A DNA stretch of 64,000 bases from Paraburkholderia agricolaris (GCF_009455635.1 NZ_QPER01000001.1:1612001-1676000), one strand, 5' to 3'. Positions 49,484 through 58,385 are shown, counted from the first letter of the stretch. Numbers and translations are program-made. Notes: a model not told the origin generated them from the sequence alone.

Positions 49484-49653
49484 TGGCTGTACTCTTTAAG
49501 AATGACTGCTGCTGGGCAGCGAGGCTGTGATGGTCAAATCCTGGCGGCACATGGATTGTTGTTTCCGCACATGCATTCAGCTATTGAAAGGCGATGATGA
49601 GCGGGTACGCTGGGGTTGACGCGGATAATGTGGCTTCTAAATGAATCTGGCCG

Positions 49654-50520
49654 ATGAACTACAGTGACTATGAGGGCGACCGCCCTAAATTGCTCGGCGA
49701 CCCAGCCGCCAAGGCTGTTCGAATCACGCTGCTGCGCGAACCGCACATTGCGCCGCTCACGGATTTTGTGGAGGAGCTTAGGCATGAAGCGGGACCAGGA
49801 GCGGCAATTCCCGACTTTGACCCGTGGGATGCTGGGGTAACCGCTGAAGTTCTTTTTTTGCTCGAGGCGCCCGGTGCCAAAGCCGTCGCGTCCAGCTTCA
49901 TTTCACGTAACAACCCAGACGAGACCGCGAAGAACATGTTCGAGCTGAATCGCGATGTCGGCATTGCTCGTAAGCGGTCCCTGCTCTGGAACGCTGTTCC
50001 CTGGTACATCGGCGAAGAAGACAGAACGCGTATTCGAGCTGCCACGGCAAAAGACCTGGAGAGCGGACTCAAACCGCTTCCTCGCCTGATTGAAATGCTT
50101 CCGAATTTGCGTGCTGTTGTGTTCATGGGCGAAAAAGCACAGAAGGCGCGACCGCAGGTCGAGCAACTTCGCCCAGACCTTGCCCTTTTTTCGTCACCAC
50201 ATCCAAGTCCATTGTTCGTTAACAACCACCCGGGCAATCGCGACATTATTCTTGGCGTGCTGCGGGAAGTTGCGAAGCATCTCGACGGTTCTCCAAAAGC
50301 GGCGGCGATGCTGACTGCGTCGGCCAAGACTTGCCCGGCTGTGTCGGATAAGTTGCCGCAGCCTCAAACAGTCGCAGGTTGCGTCAGCGCTGTGCTTAAA
50401 TCGCTCTCGGCCCTCGCCCAGCCGTCTCAGGGGGAGGGCGAAACCTTGTCGCCTTGTTTTGCTCAGGAAATTGCAGCTCTACGGAAGCCGCTGGAGCTTC
50501 TCGGCGTGGCTCCCGAATAA
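49654..50520 (+). CDS. Uracil-DNA-glycosylase superfamily-like protein
   Basis: 288 residues. UDG-fold motifs: FLLEAPGAKAVASSF (in place of GEAPG...), SLLWNAVPWYIG (motif with Asn), LRAVVFMGEKAQKA (strand), and SPHPSPLFVNNHPG in place of HPSPLS. The C-terminal ~70 residues are an extension. The first-motif Asp/Glu differs from canonical family 4-5 enzymes, so glycosylase activity is unproven. Single gene in the spacer between Nudix and the Mrr relic. Confidence 0.72.
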   Translation: MNYSDYEGDRPKLLGDPAAKAVRITLLREPHIAPLTDFVEELRHEAGPGAAIPDFDPWDAGVTAEVLFLLEAPGAKAVASSFISRNNPDETAKNMFELNRDVGIARKRSLLWNAVPWYIGEEDRTRIRAATAKDLESGLKPLPRLIEMLPNLRAVVFMGEKAQKARPQVEQLRPDLALFSSPHPSPLFVNNHPGNRDIILGVLREVAKHLDGSPKAAAMLTASAKTCPAVSDKLPQPQTVAGCVSAVLKSLSALAQPSQGEGETLSPCFAQEIAALRKPLELLGVAPE

Positions 50521-50612
50521 GGCATTGCAAGCAAAGGGGGAGCTGCCGTACACGGGAGGTAGCGGATGGGGGCGGCCTAGCAGGCGCCCTGTCTCCAAAA
50601 CCACGGACGCGT

Positions 50613-50762
50613 CTACTCCTCGCCGAAGTAGTCGAGGTCAAATTTCTTGACCACACACCGCGTCGTAGTGGTGACGCCGACGTTGAAGTCAATCATCAGG
50701 CCGGTCATTTCTTCTTCATCGATGAGCAAGACCTTTTGTTGGAGATGCTTGACCCGGTCCAT
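50613..50762 (-). pseudogene. C-terminal relic of an Mrr-type restriction endonuclease
   Basis: About 49 residues, MDRVKHLQQKVLLIDEEEMT onward, then MIDFNVGVTTTTRC and the terminal DLDYFGEE. This matches the end of the Mrr catalytic domain (VLIDGxxLxxLMIxxNVGV...DxDYFxEE pattern). The upstream frame no longer resembles Mrr, and the ~300-residue body is missing. It is therefore a leftover of a lost restriction gene. Confidence 0.65.
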
Positions 50763-50964
50763 TGCGCCTGTGCGTAGTTCCTTATCGCACCAAGCTGACG
50801 AACTAGTTCGGCTGGCGCGTGTGGAATCGCGGATACCTTCGTTACGGCGCAAGATAACGTCATACAGCCGTTGATATCAAGGCCTACATTTCAGCGGGCC
50901 GCGTGCAAGCCCGCACTATCGGTTCCACAATTACGACGCACGGGGTTGTCAGTGCCGTCGCAAA

Positions 50965-51252
50965 TCAAAAGCGCGCTCGCTCTGCCGTAATGTTCTGTGA
51001 GGCATTACGTGGAACCGCCGGACCGTCTATTTCTTTCGACAGAACGTCTATCAGTCGGTGCAGTCGCCCTCTCTGGGTGTGTGTCAGGCCCGGTGTCGAG
51101 TGTACTTGCATCAATCGAGCGCGCCAGTACGTCTGGCCGAAAAGCGAGCGAGCTCCCTCCGCCGAAAGAACTCGCTCGAGATGAGCGATTGCTGCGTCAA
51201 CGTTTTGGGCCGTGTATGGGCTATCGGTGGGAAGTTTCATCTTGTTTTGCAT
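50965..51252 (-). CDS. Hypothetical helical protein
   Basis: Not recognised. 95 residues from ATG 51252 (MQNKMKLPTDSPYTAQN) with GAGAGAACCC just upstream. Two to three helices (DAAIAHLERVLSAEG, RARLMQVHSTPGLTHTQ). The longer frame to 51384 is less likely. A 200-bp gap with no gene separates it from the Mrr relic. Confidence 0.58.
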   Translation of the reverse strand: MQNKMKLPTDSPYTAQNVDAAIAHLERVLSAEGARSLFGQTYWRARLMQVHSTPGLTHTQRGRLHRLIDVLSKEIDGPAVPRNASQNITAERARF

Positions 51253-51441
51253 TGGGTTCTCTCTCAGGTTCTTGTGTTGTCGAGCTTTGGATTTATAGTG
51301 CTCGGGATACGCCCGGGGCACGTCTGTGGAAGTCGGTTCGAGACGTCGATAGGCTGTCCGCACAGTCCTGCGGTGGCGGTTCATTGAAGTTTGCTCGCCG
51401 TTGATGACCTATTGTCGGTGCAGGAAGCGACAACTTATGTC

Positions 51442-51777
51442 TCAAAGTTCGCCCGGAGGTCGTGCGCGATGCTGCAGGTAGGAACGTAAAAGCCCGACGA
51501 TGTTGTTTCTGCCGACGGGATTGGCGCTATGCACAGAAAATATGAATTTCTCGGGGATAAACCGGCCTTCGGCATCGAGGTCCATTTCTATGAGCCGCTT
51601 GACGACAGTCATCGCCGTATCGTCGCCTCCGAGGTCATGGTCGAAAGATATCTCGCTCGGACATCCACGGGCTTCCAGCATCGCCACGGCCTCCGCGGAC
51701 GTGCGAGCAATTACCCATGAAGATGACACGGGGTCGCGGAGGTCGTCGATGAATAGTCGATAGCAATCGTTTGTCAT
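51442..51777 (-). CDS. Cyclic-phosphate-processing receiver-domain protein
   Basis: 111 residues from ATG 51777 (MTNDCYRLFIDDLRDP). The receiver-like core is clear: LFIDDLRDP, CPSEISFDHDLGGDDTAM and a late IFSVHSANPVGRNNI. This family was described in RNA-processing and conflict systems and lacks typical two-component partners. The longer frame to 51948 adds basic residues with no resemblance. Downstream of the hypothetical gene 51973-52455. Confidence 0.72.
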   Translation of the reverse strand: MTNDCYRLFIDDLRDPVSSSWVIARTSAEAVAMLEARGCPSEISFDHDLGGDDTAMTVVKRLIEMDLDAEGRFIPEKFIFSVHSANPVGRNNIVGLLRSYLQHRARPPGEL

Positions 51778-51972
51778 TTTGTCCAGCGCCACCGTGCCCC
51801 GGCTCGATGGCCGGGTAGAGTTGCATTCGGAAGTGTGTCCACCATGAAAGCGACTTCCACTTGATGCCTCGACAAGCCGAAACCGAGGGGCGACGATTAC
51901 GGCTGTCACGTATTGGAGCGATTCAATCAAATTGGAGTCAGACGTCATTTAGCCCACCCAATACATTTCGCG

Positions 51973-52455
51973 TTACTGTATCAGGGTCACCTCAATTTGA
52001 AGCCCGCCAATCTGTAGCATCCTGTCCCAGTCTCCTCTGAGATGGTGGTCGAAAAGGTCGTGGAACAGCCAGCAGAAGTGCATATCGGAAAGTGGGTGTG
52101 GTTTGCTTTCCCAAACTTCATTCCAGTTTTGCCGGTCGAGCTTGTTCTCTTCAACCAGTAACAGGCCGGCATTGAGCGTTGCAATGATGTTGTCTCCATT
52201 CGGCTTAAATTCGGGATGCGCTTCGTTGAGGATGCAGCAAACCGTTGCGTCCAGTTCGACATCCTCATAAGTGTGCTCGTCAAGTCTAGCGCGCTTCAAT
52301 CCGCCGGCGTTGTGATAGTCGAAGAGGCACCGTGCGGCGCGCCGATGAATCCAAATTTCGGTTTGAAGCAGTTTGTCGTTGAGCAGTCGAAGGCGTGCGA
52401 GCTCATGAACGGTCATGTCCGCGAGTCGACGCCTATTGTCTAGCGAGCCGGCCAT
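51973..52455 (-). CDS. Hypothetical protein downstream of WYL operator site 3
   Basis: Not recognised. 160 residues from ATG 52455 with GGGGAAACA upstream. Helical N-terminus (LADMTVHELARLRLLNDKLL), then charged and His-rich parts (FHDLFDHHLRGDWDRML). A GGGACA-N5-TGTCCT repeat lies 100 bp upstream, so it may belong to the WYL regulon. The receiver-domain gene lies next on the same strand. Confidence 0.62.
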   Translation of the reverse strand: MAGSLDNRRRLADMTVHELARLRLLNDKLLQTEIWIHRRAARCLFDYHNAGGLKRARLDEHTYEDVELDATVCCILNEAHPEFKPNGDNIIATLNAGLLLVEENKLDRQNWNEVWESKPHPLSDMHFCWLFHDLFDHHLRGDWDRMLQIGGLQIEVTLIQ

Positions 52456-52554
52456 TTGTTTCCCCGATGTTCATTGCTTTTTGGTACCACCATGCGCTCG
52501 CCGGTCGTTTCGGCGACGGCGTCTTCGTCATCGTCGGTATCATGCCGTGATATC

Positions 52555-52571
52555 GGGACATTGCATGTCCT
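52555..52571. promoter_or_regulatory. Putative WYL-regulator operator, site 3
   Basis: GGGACA-TTGCA-TGTCCT, one base off the perfect form found at 39639 and 58085. It lies 100 bp upstream of the minus-strand gene starting at 52455. Confidence 0.5.
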
Positions 52572-52877
52572 GAAGAAAACCCGTACTAGAGAAAAGGAAT
52601 GTTCGATTTAGCAGAATGCGGTTCAACGTGTCCCTGGACTATGTAACTGACAGACATCTGAACCAGGTACGGGGCCTCATGTCGTCGTCATACATCAACT
52701 CTTTCAGTGACTGGTGGCATGCAGTCGGCGCGTTGCCTTTCCAGTCGCACGTCAGGTCGCTCCGGATTGTGCAATTGGCTGCGTTTTCCGGCGAGCAGAA
52801 CGTGTCGTCAGGCTGCGACAACATACGGCCGTACGTTCACTTTCGGTTTTTACCTAGGCGCTCTGGTCGCCGCATGC

Positions 52878-53090
52878 TCAAACGAGGTCTGCCGCCAGTG
52901 GATTGCGACGCAAAATGTCTCGATAAGAGGGTAAATTTGCGTCCGCGATGGCGCCGAATGCGATGTCTGCGGTTTCGGTAGCTTGGTATAGGTCGCCAAG
53001 CGAAGGGAATTGGTGCAACTTTGCTGAGAATTTCTCAAGTTTCGCGCCACAGTGCCGACAAAACGTTGGTGAAGGGTCACTGGGAACCTT
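52878..53090 (-). pseudogene. Start-less frame with CxxC zinc knuckle
   Basis: A stop-to-stop frame of about 70 codons that reads PTFCRHCGAKLEKFSAKLHQ, then FPSLGDLYQATETADIAFGA and a clean end at TGA 52878. It is clearly protein-like with a CxxC zinc pair, but there is no ATG, GTG or TTG before the coding part. It probably lost its 5' end or was frameshifted. The rest of 52456-53154 holds nothing else convincing. Confidence 0.45.
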
Positions 53091-53154
53091 TCATCGTGAG
53101 CATGACCACCGTTGCGTCGACGCTTTCCGCGTTGGCGCTTACTGTCGCATCGAA

Positions 53155-53865
53155 ATGAGACAACAGGCACCCCTCCATAAGGTCTTGCGCGAGCCGTTAG
53201 AGTTTGACCTCTCGCCGGCCTTTCCGCAGTGTCGCGCTGGTCCGTCATCCAATCTTAAGCGCGCGTCATTTGCGATTTATGTTGAACCGCCGGCCGCGCC
53301 CGGGTTGAGCGAGATATTGCCTGTTTTGCGAAAGAAGGTTCGGGCGGATGTCAAGCCAAGCCGTGCCTCCCTTTGCTATTCGGCGCTTGCCGGACATGGT
53401 CTGGCGCGTACAGAAGGAACCGCCGCGTGGGTTGGGGGCGAGAGTACTGACGGTGATGGTGAGCAAGACGCCACAGCTTTCCTTCGGTACAGACTAATCG
53501 TCACCGACAGGCTGGAGCCCATCGGCTACTGTACGTTTTCATTGTGCATCAACCGCGACGCCAGAATCGAGATAGAGGTCAGGGAGGTTTGGCTCGAGGC
53601 GCGGTATCGGGGCATCGCACTCGGGAGGGCTCTTGCGGCCAAGATTGCTTCAATTGTAATGACGACCCTTGAGCAGGTAGACGGTCGAGCGGGCGAGGTG
53701 GGTTTGAAGAGCCTTTACCTTTGGCCATTGGTGTGCGGCGATGTCTATTCGGACTCCGGTGCGCGGTTCGTGAAGGACGTCGCATCAGCGCTTGCCTTTG
53801 AAACTCGTTACGCAACCTGGTTTAGCATTGAGATTGGGAACATAGCCTGCGACCTGCGGTGGTGA
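53155..53865 (+). CDS. GNAT-like acetyltransferase, uncertain
   Basis: 236 residues from ATG 53155 (MRQQAPLHKVLREPLEF). The C-terminal half has a strand EIEVREVWLEARYRGIALGR that resembles the acetyl-CoA loop of GNAT enzymes (V-x-x-x-xRGxGxG/A type), followed by a helix and a strand. The N-terminal half matches nothing. The frame extends upstream to 52948 but that part overlaps the zinc-knuckle frame on the other strand. Confidence 0.55.
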   Translation: MRQQAPLHKVLREPLEFDLSPAFPQCRAGPSSNLKRASFAIYVEPPAAPGLSEILPVLRKKVRADVKPSRASLCYSALAGHGLARTEGTAAWVGGESTDGDGEQDATAFLRYRLIVTDRLEPIGYCTFSLCINRDARIEIEVREVWLEARYRGIALGRALAAKIASIVMTTLEQVDGRAGEVGLKSLYLWPLVCGDVYSDSGARFVKDVASALAFETRYATWFSIEIGNIACDLRW

Positions 53866-53996
53866 AGACGAGCAACGGACACCACCGTTCGGCGGACTTG
53901 ATGCTCGCGCGAGTGCCCTGAAGTCTAGACTCTATGCGACGCGTTCGATGAGCCATTGACCGAACAAGGTTGATTCAGTCGAGGAAAATATTCGAA

Positions 53997-54662
53997 ATGA
54001 GCGAACACTTTGACGGGATTGCAATTCCCATTGCTTTCAAGACAAACAAACTGGCTCGAGCCAGATACACGCGCAACGAGTGGAGCGGCGAGCACGAGCT
54101 GTCGAGTCCGAGAAAGCCGGTCAGCGGGTATATGGAAATATATTTTGCCGCAAAGCCCGTTACCATCAACGACGTCGACCTCATCGAGCCGGGCAAAGAC
54201 TGGAGCAAAGAGCAGCAGCTCTATATCAATCACAACGTGTACGGCGAACATCAGTTTCTTGTTCCCGGCGTTGTGAGTGAGATTCCAGGTGACCGGTATC
54301 TCAAGCCTGACGAAGACGTCATGGGGTGGAATAGGCTCAGAACCGCGTTTGCGCTTGTGAATGGAAGCCCAACGACAGCGACTGCGCGGGAGGAACTCCA
54401 GTTGCTCCCGTGCTCCAAGGAAAACCTTGGGTTGTTCGTCGAGCGCTTTCAAAGTCAGCCTTTCTACATTGAAGTAGGCGCCGATGGTTTCTGGCTGCAC
54501 ACAAAAACATCAGGTGGGGGGTATCGTCGAACGTTTGGGCAAAGCTTTTGCCCACCCTGTTGGCATGGAACGAGGCACGCTGTTATCACGACTCACGCGA
54601 GGGCGGGCTATCGACTCGGATATTCGCTTGGAGAGATTCGCTGGGACCAGTGGCGAGAGTAA
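53997..54662 (+). CDS. Hypothetical protein
   Basis: Not recognised. 221 residues from ATG 53997 (MSEHFDGIAIPIAFKTN). Alternating strands with many Asp, Tyr and Trp residues (GYMEIYFAAKPVTIND, QFLVPGVVSEIPGDRY). A C-terminal region with two Cys in SFCPPCWHG. No known domain. A 225-bp gap with no gene follows. Confidence 0.58.
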   Translation: MSEHFDGIAIPIAFKTNKLARARYTRNEWSGEHELSSPRKPVSGYMEIYFAAKPVTINDVDLIEPGKDWSKEQQLYINHNVYGEHQFLVPGVVSEIPGDRYLKPDEDVMGWNRLRTAFALVNGSPTTATAREELQLLPCSKENLGLFVERFQSQPFYIEVGADGFWLHTKTSGGGYRRTFGQSFCPPCWHGTRHAVITTHARAGYRLGYSLGEIRWDQWRE

Positions 54663-54887
54663 AGACGTCCCAAGGACTGGCGTTTAGCGAGGGCTAGCGA
54701 GCACGCCGCTGCAATTCTGGTGCTAAGGAATGGGGCAGGTCAATTCGACGGCGGTGCTCCTGCCGCGGGCCTTGCACCTTCTAAGAATAAATCGCGCGGA
54801 GCAAGTCAATGCCACCCAAAGACGTTGTTTGCCAACAGGGCGTGCAGTTGAGTTCTCTGCGCAACTAAACTCAAAAGTGAGAAGAGC

Positions 54888-55574
54888 ATGGTCAGGCTGA
54901 AGGACCTTATTGAAGGTAACTACGAGCAGTATGGGCTGTTTCATGCAACTCAAACGCCCGTGGGCGAACTTGAGAGAAGCGGACTGGTACCGAACCAGAA
55001 CGGTGCTGCCGTCCTTGATTCATTTATCAGCAATCTGACCAGCGCACTTCGTGAGCATCTCGACGCCCCCTTTGATTCGGTCCATGGTGTCAGAAATGAC
55101 TATTACCCGCTAGAGATGAGTCTCGGAGAGCAACTCGCACGTACAAGGCTCGGCTATGCGGGCGTGATTCTCGCCTTAGATGAGTGGGACGCAGTTACGT
55201 TAGCCGGTAGCTCCTCGGAGCCAGAGCGGCGCGCCAAGGCGCTGCGGTCTTTTGCCGAGGAGAAGGAGCCAGGCCTCCTTGAGCGCCTTAAGGAAGGGGC
55301 GGGCGGAGAAGACATTCGGGCCGCTCTTGAGCTTCTCGATTCAAAGTCGTTAGCGCCAATTGTATTTCTGCGACTTGTCAAATTTCCGACGGAAGGCTAC
55401 TTTGCGCTCCTGGCGCGCCCTGACAGTCCTGTGACCGATTTACTCCGTTTGACTCGGCGAGATAGTCCAAGGCCGGAGGCGCGAGCTATTTTATTCAATG
55501 GCGTCATACCGTTTTCATGTTTCGAGGTCATTCCCGGGCCATTGAAATCTCGACGCTCGAACCGAATTGTTTGA
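54888..55574 (+). CDS. Hypothetical protein upstream of GTPase
   Basis: Not recognised. 228 residues (MVRLKDLIEGNYEQYGLF). Contains an acidic helical middle and EEKEPGLLERLKEGAGGED. It lies 116 bp upstream of a GTPase gene in the same direction, and may be cotranscribed with it. No signal peptide or membrane segment. Confidence 0.6.
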   Translation: MVRLKDLIEGNYEQYGLFHATQTPVGELERSGLVPNQNGAAVLDSFISNLTSALREHLDAPFDSVHGVRNDYYPLEMSLGEQLARTRLGYAGVILALDEWDAVTLAGSSSEPERRAKALRSFAEEKEPGLLERLKEGAGGEDIRAALELLDSKSLAPIVFLRLVKFPTEGYFALLARPDSPVTDLLRLTRRDSPRPEARAILFNGVIPFSCFEVIPGPLKSRRSNRIV

Positions 55575-55690
55575 CCACGAAAGTATGCGAGCAGTGCTAT
55601 AGGGTAATTGTGTTGGTGGCCTGGCATGGCGACACATGGGTGACCTTCTCTGTCATGTTTAATGGTGCCTATTTCATAAAGGAGATAATA

Positions 55691-56563
55691 ATGCTGTCGT
55701 GGACCGAGGGGCTGGCTGAAGAAAATCAAGAGAAGCTAGTTAAAGAAATTGGTGAGCAAATCAAAAAAATTCGCTCCTACACGCCTAAGGTTGGTGTTTT
55801 TGGAAATTCGGGTGTAGGGAAGTCCAGCCTTTGTAATGCTCTTTTCGGAAAAGACGTCGCAAAAATTAGTGATGTCGAAGCCTGCACCAGAAAGCCGCAA
55901 GAAATTCTTGTTGGCAGTGAGGATGGGAAGAGTGGAATTAAGTTGATTGATGTTCCTGGTATTGGGGAGGACCCAACTCATCAAAAGGAATACACTGCCC
56001 TTTATAAAAGCCTGGTTCCAGAGTTGGACTTGGTCTTGTGGGCGATTAAGGCTGATGACAGAAACTATGCCTCTGGACTCGACGCTTATGCGGAAGTTTT
56101 CGAGCTCGAGAATTCCCCGCCAGTCATCTTTGTTATCACACAAACAGATAAGACCAACGATTTGGAGGATTGGGACCATCAGGAATACAGGCCGGGTGGA
56201 ACTCAGTTGGGGAACATTGCAATCAAGGAAAATGACGTTTCCAAGCGTTTTGATGTGTCAACGAAATGCATTATTTCTATTGCTGTATCAAAGAAAGGTA
56301 AGTCTTACAACTTGGCATCGCTTGTTAATATGGTTGTGGAGGTGCTCCCAAACGAAAAAAAGTACTCGTTTACAAGAGAGGCAAAAGAGGAAAACGTAAG
56401 CGAGGAGGCAAGAAAAAACGCTGAAAAGGGTATTTGGGATTCAGTCAAAGAGATGGCTGGTGAGGCATGGGATGTTGTAAAAGATAAGGTGATTGATGCA
56501 GTAATTGCTTCTGCGCCAAAAATTATCTCCTCCGTAGGGAGGTGGCTGAAGAGCTGGTTCTAG
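55691..56563 (+). CDS. YfjP-like GTPase with C-terminal amphipathic helix
   Basis: 290 residues from ATG 55691 after GGAGATAATA. GTPase signatures: Walker A FGNSGVGKSSLCNALFG (about residues 36-52), G3 LIDVPGIGED, G4 ITQTDKTND. The Era/YfjP/IRG-like class is suggested by the Cys-rich effector region (DVEACTRKPQEI). The last ~60 residues are Lys/Glu-rich and end in an amphipathic stretch (IISSVGRWLKSWF), perhaps membrane-binding. Base composition is much more AT-rich than the surroundings, so recent arrival is likely. Confidence 0.78.
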   Translation: MLSWTEGLAEENQEKLVKEIGEQIKKIRSYTPKVGVFGNSGVGKSSLCNALFGKDVAKISDVEACTRKPQEILVGSEDGKSGIKLIDVPGIGEDPTHQKEYTALYKSLVPELDLVLWAIKADDRNYASGLDAYAEVFELENSPPVIFVITQTDKTNDLEDWDHQEYRPGGTQLGNIAIKENDVSKRFDVSTKCIISIAVSKKGKSYNLASLVNMVVEVLPNEKKYSFTREAKEENVSEEARKNAEKGIWDSVKEMAGEAWDVVKDKVIDAVIASAPKIISSVGRWLKSWF

Positions 56564-57021
56564 TCCATGAAAGGCTGGTCATGTGACTGGCCTCCTTTGT
56601 TCTGTTGGAAGACTCGACGCGACGCCGTCTGCCACAGAGGGGGATGGGCCGTCGGGTTCGGTGCAGTTCGCGGACCTCCGTGTGGGCACATTGTGCCTCC
56701 TTGCATGGATGGTCTATCCTGGCTGCATATGAACGCTCGCGCTACTTACTGTTGGTCGAACGTCCGCCCGGCTATCGAAAATGCGGGTAACCTTCTTCGT
56801 CTCATGGGCGATAGGCATTGCTGTTGCCAAGGTTCGGCGCGTCACGCCTGCGATACTTTTAGGTACGGGAGCGCCCATTCTTAGCGGACGTCATGGGATT
56901 ATATAAAGGTATTCCATGTCTCGAGCGAAATCGGCGACTCTCGCGGTTCCTATGACAGGCACAAGCCGTAGTCCTCTGTGAGGCCTTTCACAACAGTAGC
57001 CCGACTCTCTGTCTTCGTCTC
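56564..57021. other. 458-bp stretch without a supported gene
   Basis: No supported gene. One frame reads FADLRVGTLCLLAWMVYP then a stop, and later FFVSWAIGIAVAKV with an end at 56906. This looks like a hydrophobic membrane-protein relic, but the evidence is weak. No terminator or repeat is evident. Confidence 0.35.
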
Positions 57022-58065
57022 TTACTGCGCTGCTCCGCGGGCTCCAAAGTACAGCGCATGGGCGCTCTTCGCTTCCTCGGCGAATTGTTGACGTAGTGTC
57101 GCCGGCTCAAGAACTTCGACGTACGGCCCGAACGCGCGAATCCACCAATGGAGGCGGTCGCTGAGCATTACCGTGGCACGTATCGTGACCCAGCCATCGT
57201 CGTCATTCTCGACTGTCTGGTCCGAAGATAGCGGTGTTTCGATGACGGCATGGCAGGCGTCACGTGCGAAGCGAAGAGCGACCTGAATCTCGCCTTGCGG
57301 GAAAAAATCAAAATGCCGCTCGTCCTCGATATATGTGGAAAGCGAGAAGTCCCGCGGATAGGTGAATGATTCGAGCCGGATTGCGGCGCTTTGCATGCGG
57401 TCAAGCCGATACATGGCGGCAGCGGGTTTGCCAGGCGGCTTTGCAACGAGATAGACCATCTCGCCAGCCTCTACGAGTCCGAGAGGCATGACAGCCTGGG
57501 GGACGGCCTCTCTCGTGGGATTCGACCTCGCCCGATAGCATATCTCCAGCAACTGTTCGGCGAAGAGGGCCTGGGACACGGCCTGGAACACGGTTTCCTC
57601 AATCGGCGGCCGGATGACCTGAAATCCTCCGTCGACCACAGCCACCTTTCGATGCCAGTTCGCATGACGTCGGCCTTCGTGCGTGGCACCTCGCGCCAGC
57701 CTTTCGCGGGCCGCGTCGAACAGGCCATCCAGGGATGAGCTGACCAGAGTAGGTATCTGACGCGCCGCAAATTGCTTTAGCACCTGTAGCGCAAGCGCTT
57801 CGTCGAACGTCATCATCGAGCCGGCCTTCGCTGCGATGCCACTCGCGCCTTCCTTTCTTTGCCATTCGATGGCTTTCCCAGGGCGTCGGTGCTCCACTAC
57901 ACCCTGTTCAAGCAGGACCTCAAGTCGCCTCTGCACCGTCTTGATGTGGGCGACTTCGATGCCCGCGCGCCTTAGCGCTGCCGCGACCTCCGGTGTTGTG
58001 AGCCATTGCTGCTGCGAACGCCGGGTTGGCAATACGGCAAGAATCTCGGAATCAAGCTTGGCCAT
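57022..58065 (-). CDS. WYL-domain transcriptional regulator (BrxR/CapW-like), copy 2
   Basis: 347 residues from ATG 58065 (MAKLDSEILAVLPTRR). Same layout as copy 1: N-terminal winged helix (WLTTPEVAAALRRAGIEV, then VQRRLEVLLEQG), WYL domain (MYRLDRMQSA, then FTYPRDFSLSTYI), C-terminal WCX part (WWIRAFGPYVEVL). The two copies share YPRDF, LYRLDR-like and WIR/WLR-FG/LG blocks. The operator-like repeat lies 20 bp before the ATG, so autoregulation is likely; it also rules out the longer frame to 58110. Confidence 0.88.
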   Translation of the reverse strand: MAKLDSEILAVLPTRRSQQQWLTTPEVAAALRRAGIEVAHIKTVQRRLEVLLEQGVVEHRRPGKAIEWQRKEGASGIAAKAGSMMTFDEALALQVLKQFAARQIPTLVSSSLDGLFDAARERLARGATHEGRRHANWHRKVAVVDGGFQVIRPPIEETVFQAVSQALFAEQLLEICYRARSNPTREAVPQAVMPLGLVEAGEMVYLVAKPPGKPAAAMYRLDRMQSAAIRLESFTYPRDFSLSTYIEDERHFDFFPQGEIQVALRFARDACHAVIETPLSSDQTVENDDDGWVTIRATVMLSDRLHWWIRAFGPYVEVLEPATLRQQFAEEAKSAHALYFGARGAAQ

Positions 58066-58385
58066 CGGTGTGTGAGCATTGCCTCGGGACAGGAAATGTC
58101 CCATAACCATGCGATGCTTGCAACTGAAACTCTAGTGCGTTTTGCACGCGACCTCGCCGTGAAGCGGGACCAAACCCGCTGGACAACAGCTAGGGCGCAC
58201 TTATTAGGTTCGCGTCGCCCATCGGATTTGTTGCCGTGCTGGCAGTTTGGAGGAATGTTCCGTTGAATAAGCTCAAGTTTTTCAATGCGTCGCCGATATA
58301 TTCGTTCGAGAGCCCAACTGAGTTGTAAAGGCAACGGGTCGGGTTGCTTAGATTCACTTTACCAAAAGAACTGACGCGAGAGACC
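58066..58385. other. Divergent intergenic region between WYL copy 2 and the EcsC-like gene
   Basis: Apart from the GGGACA-N5-TGTCCC site at 58085-58101 these 320 bp hold no supported gene. The EcsC-like gene start at 58386 has GAGAG acc ATG. Confidence 0.5.
58085..58101. promoter_or_regulatory. Putative WYL-regulator operator, site 2
   Basis: Perfect inverted repeat GGGACA-GGAAA-TGTCCC, 20 bp upstream of the WYL copy 2 start. Arms and spacing are the same as at 39639. Confidence 0.75.

Noticed and set aside
56781..56906. 41-codon hydrophobic frame
   Set aside because: It may be part of a membrane-protein relic, but the stretch before it has a stop and no ribosome binding site is visible.
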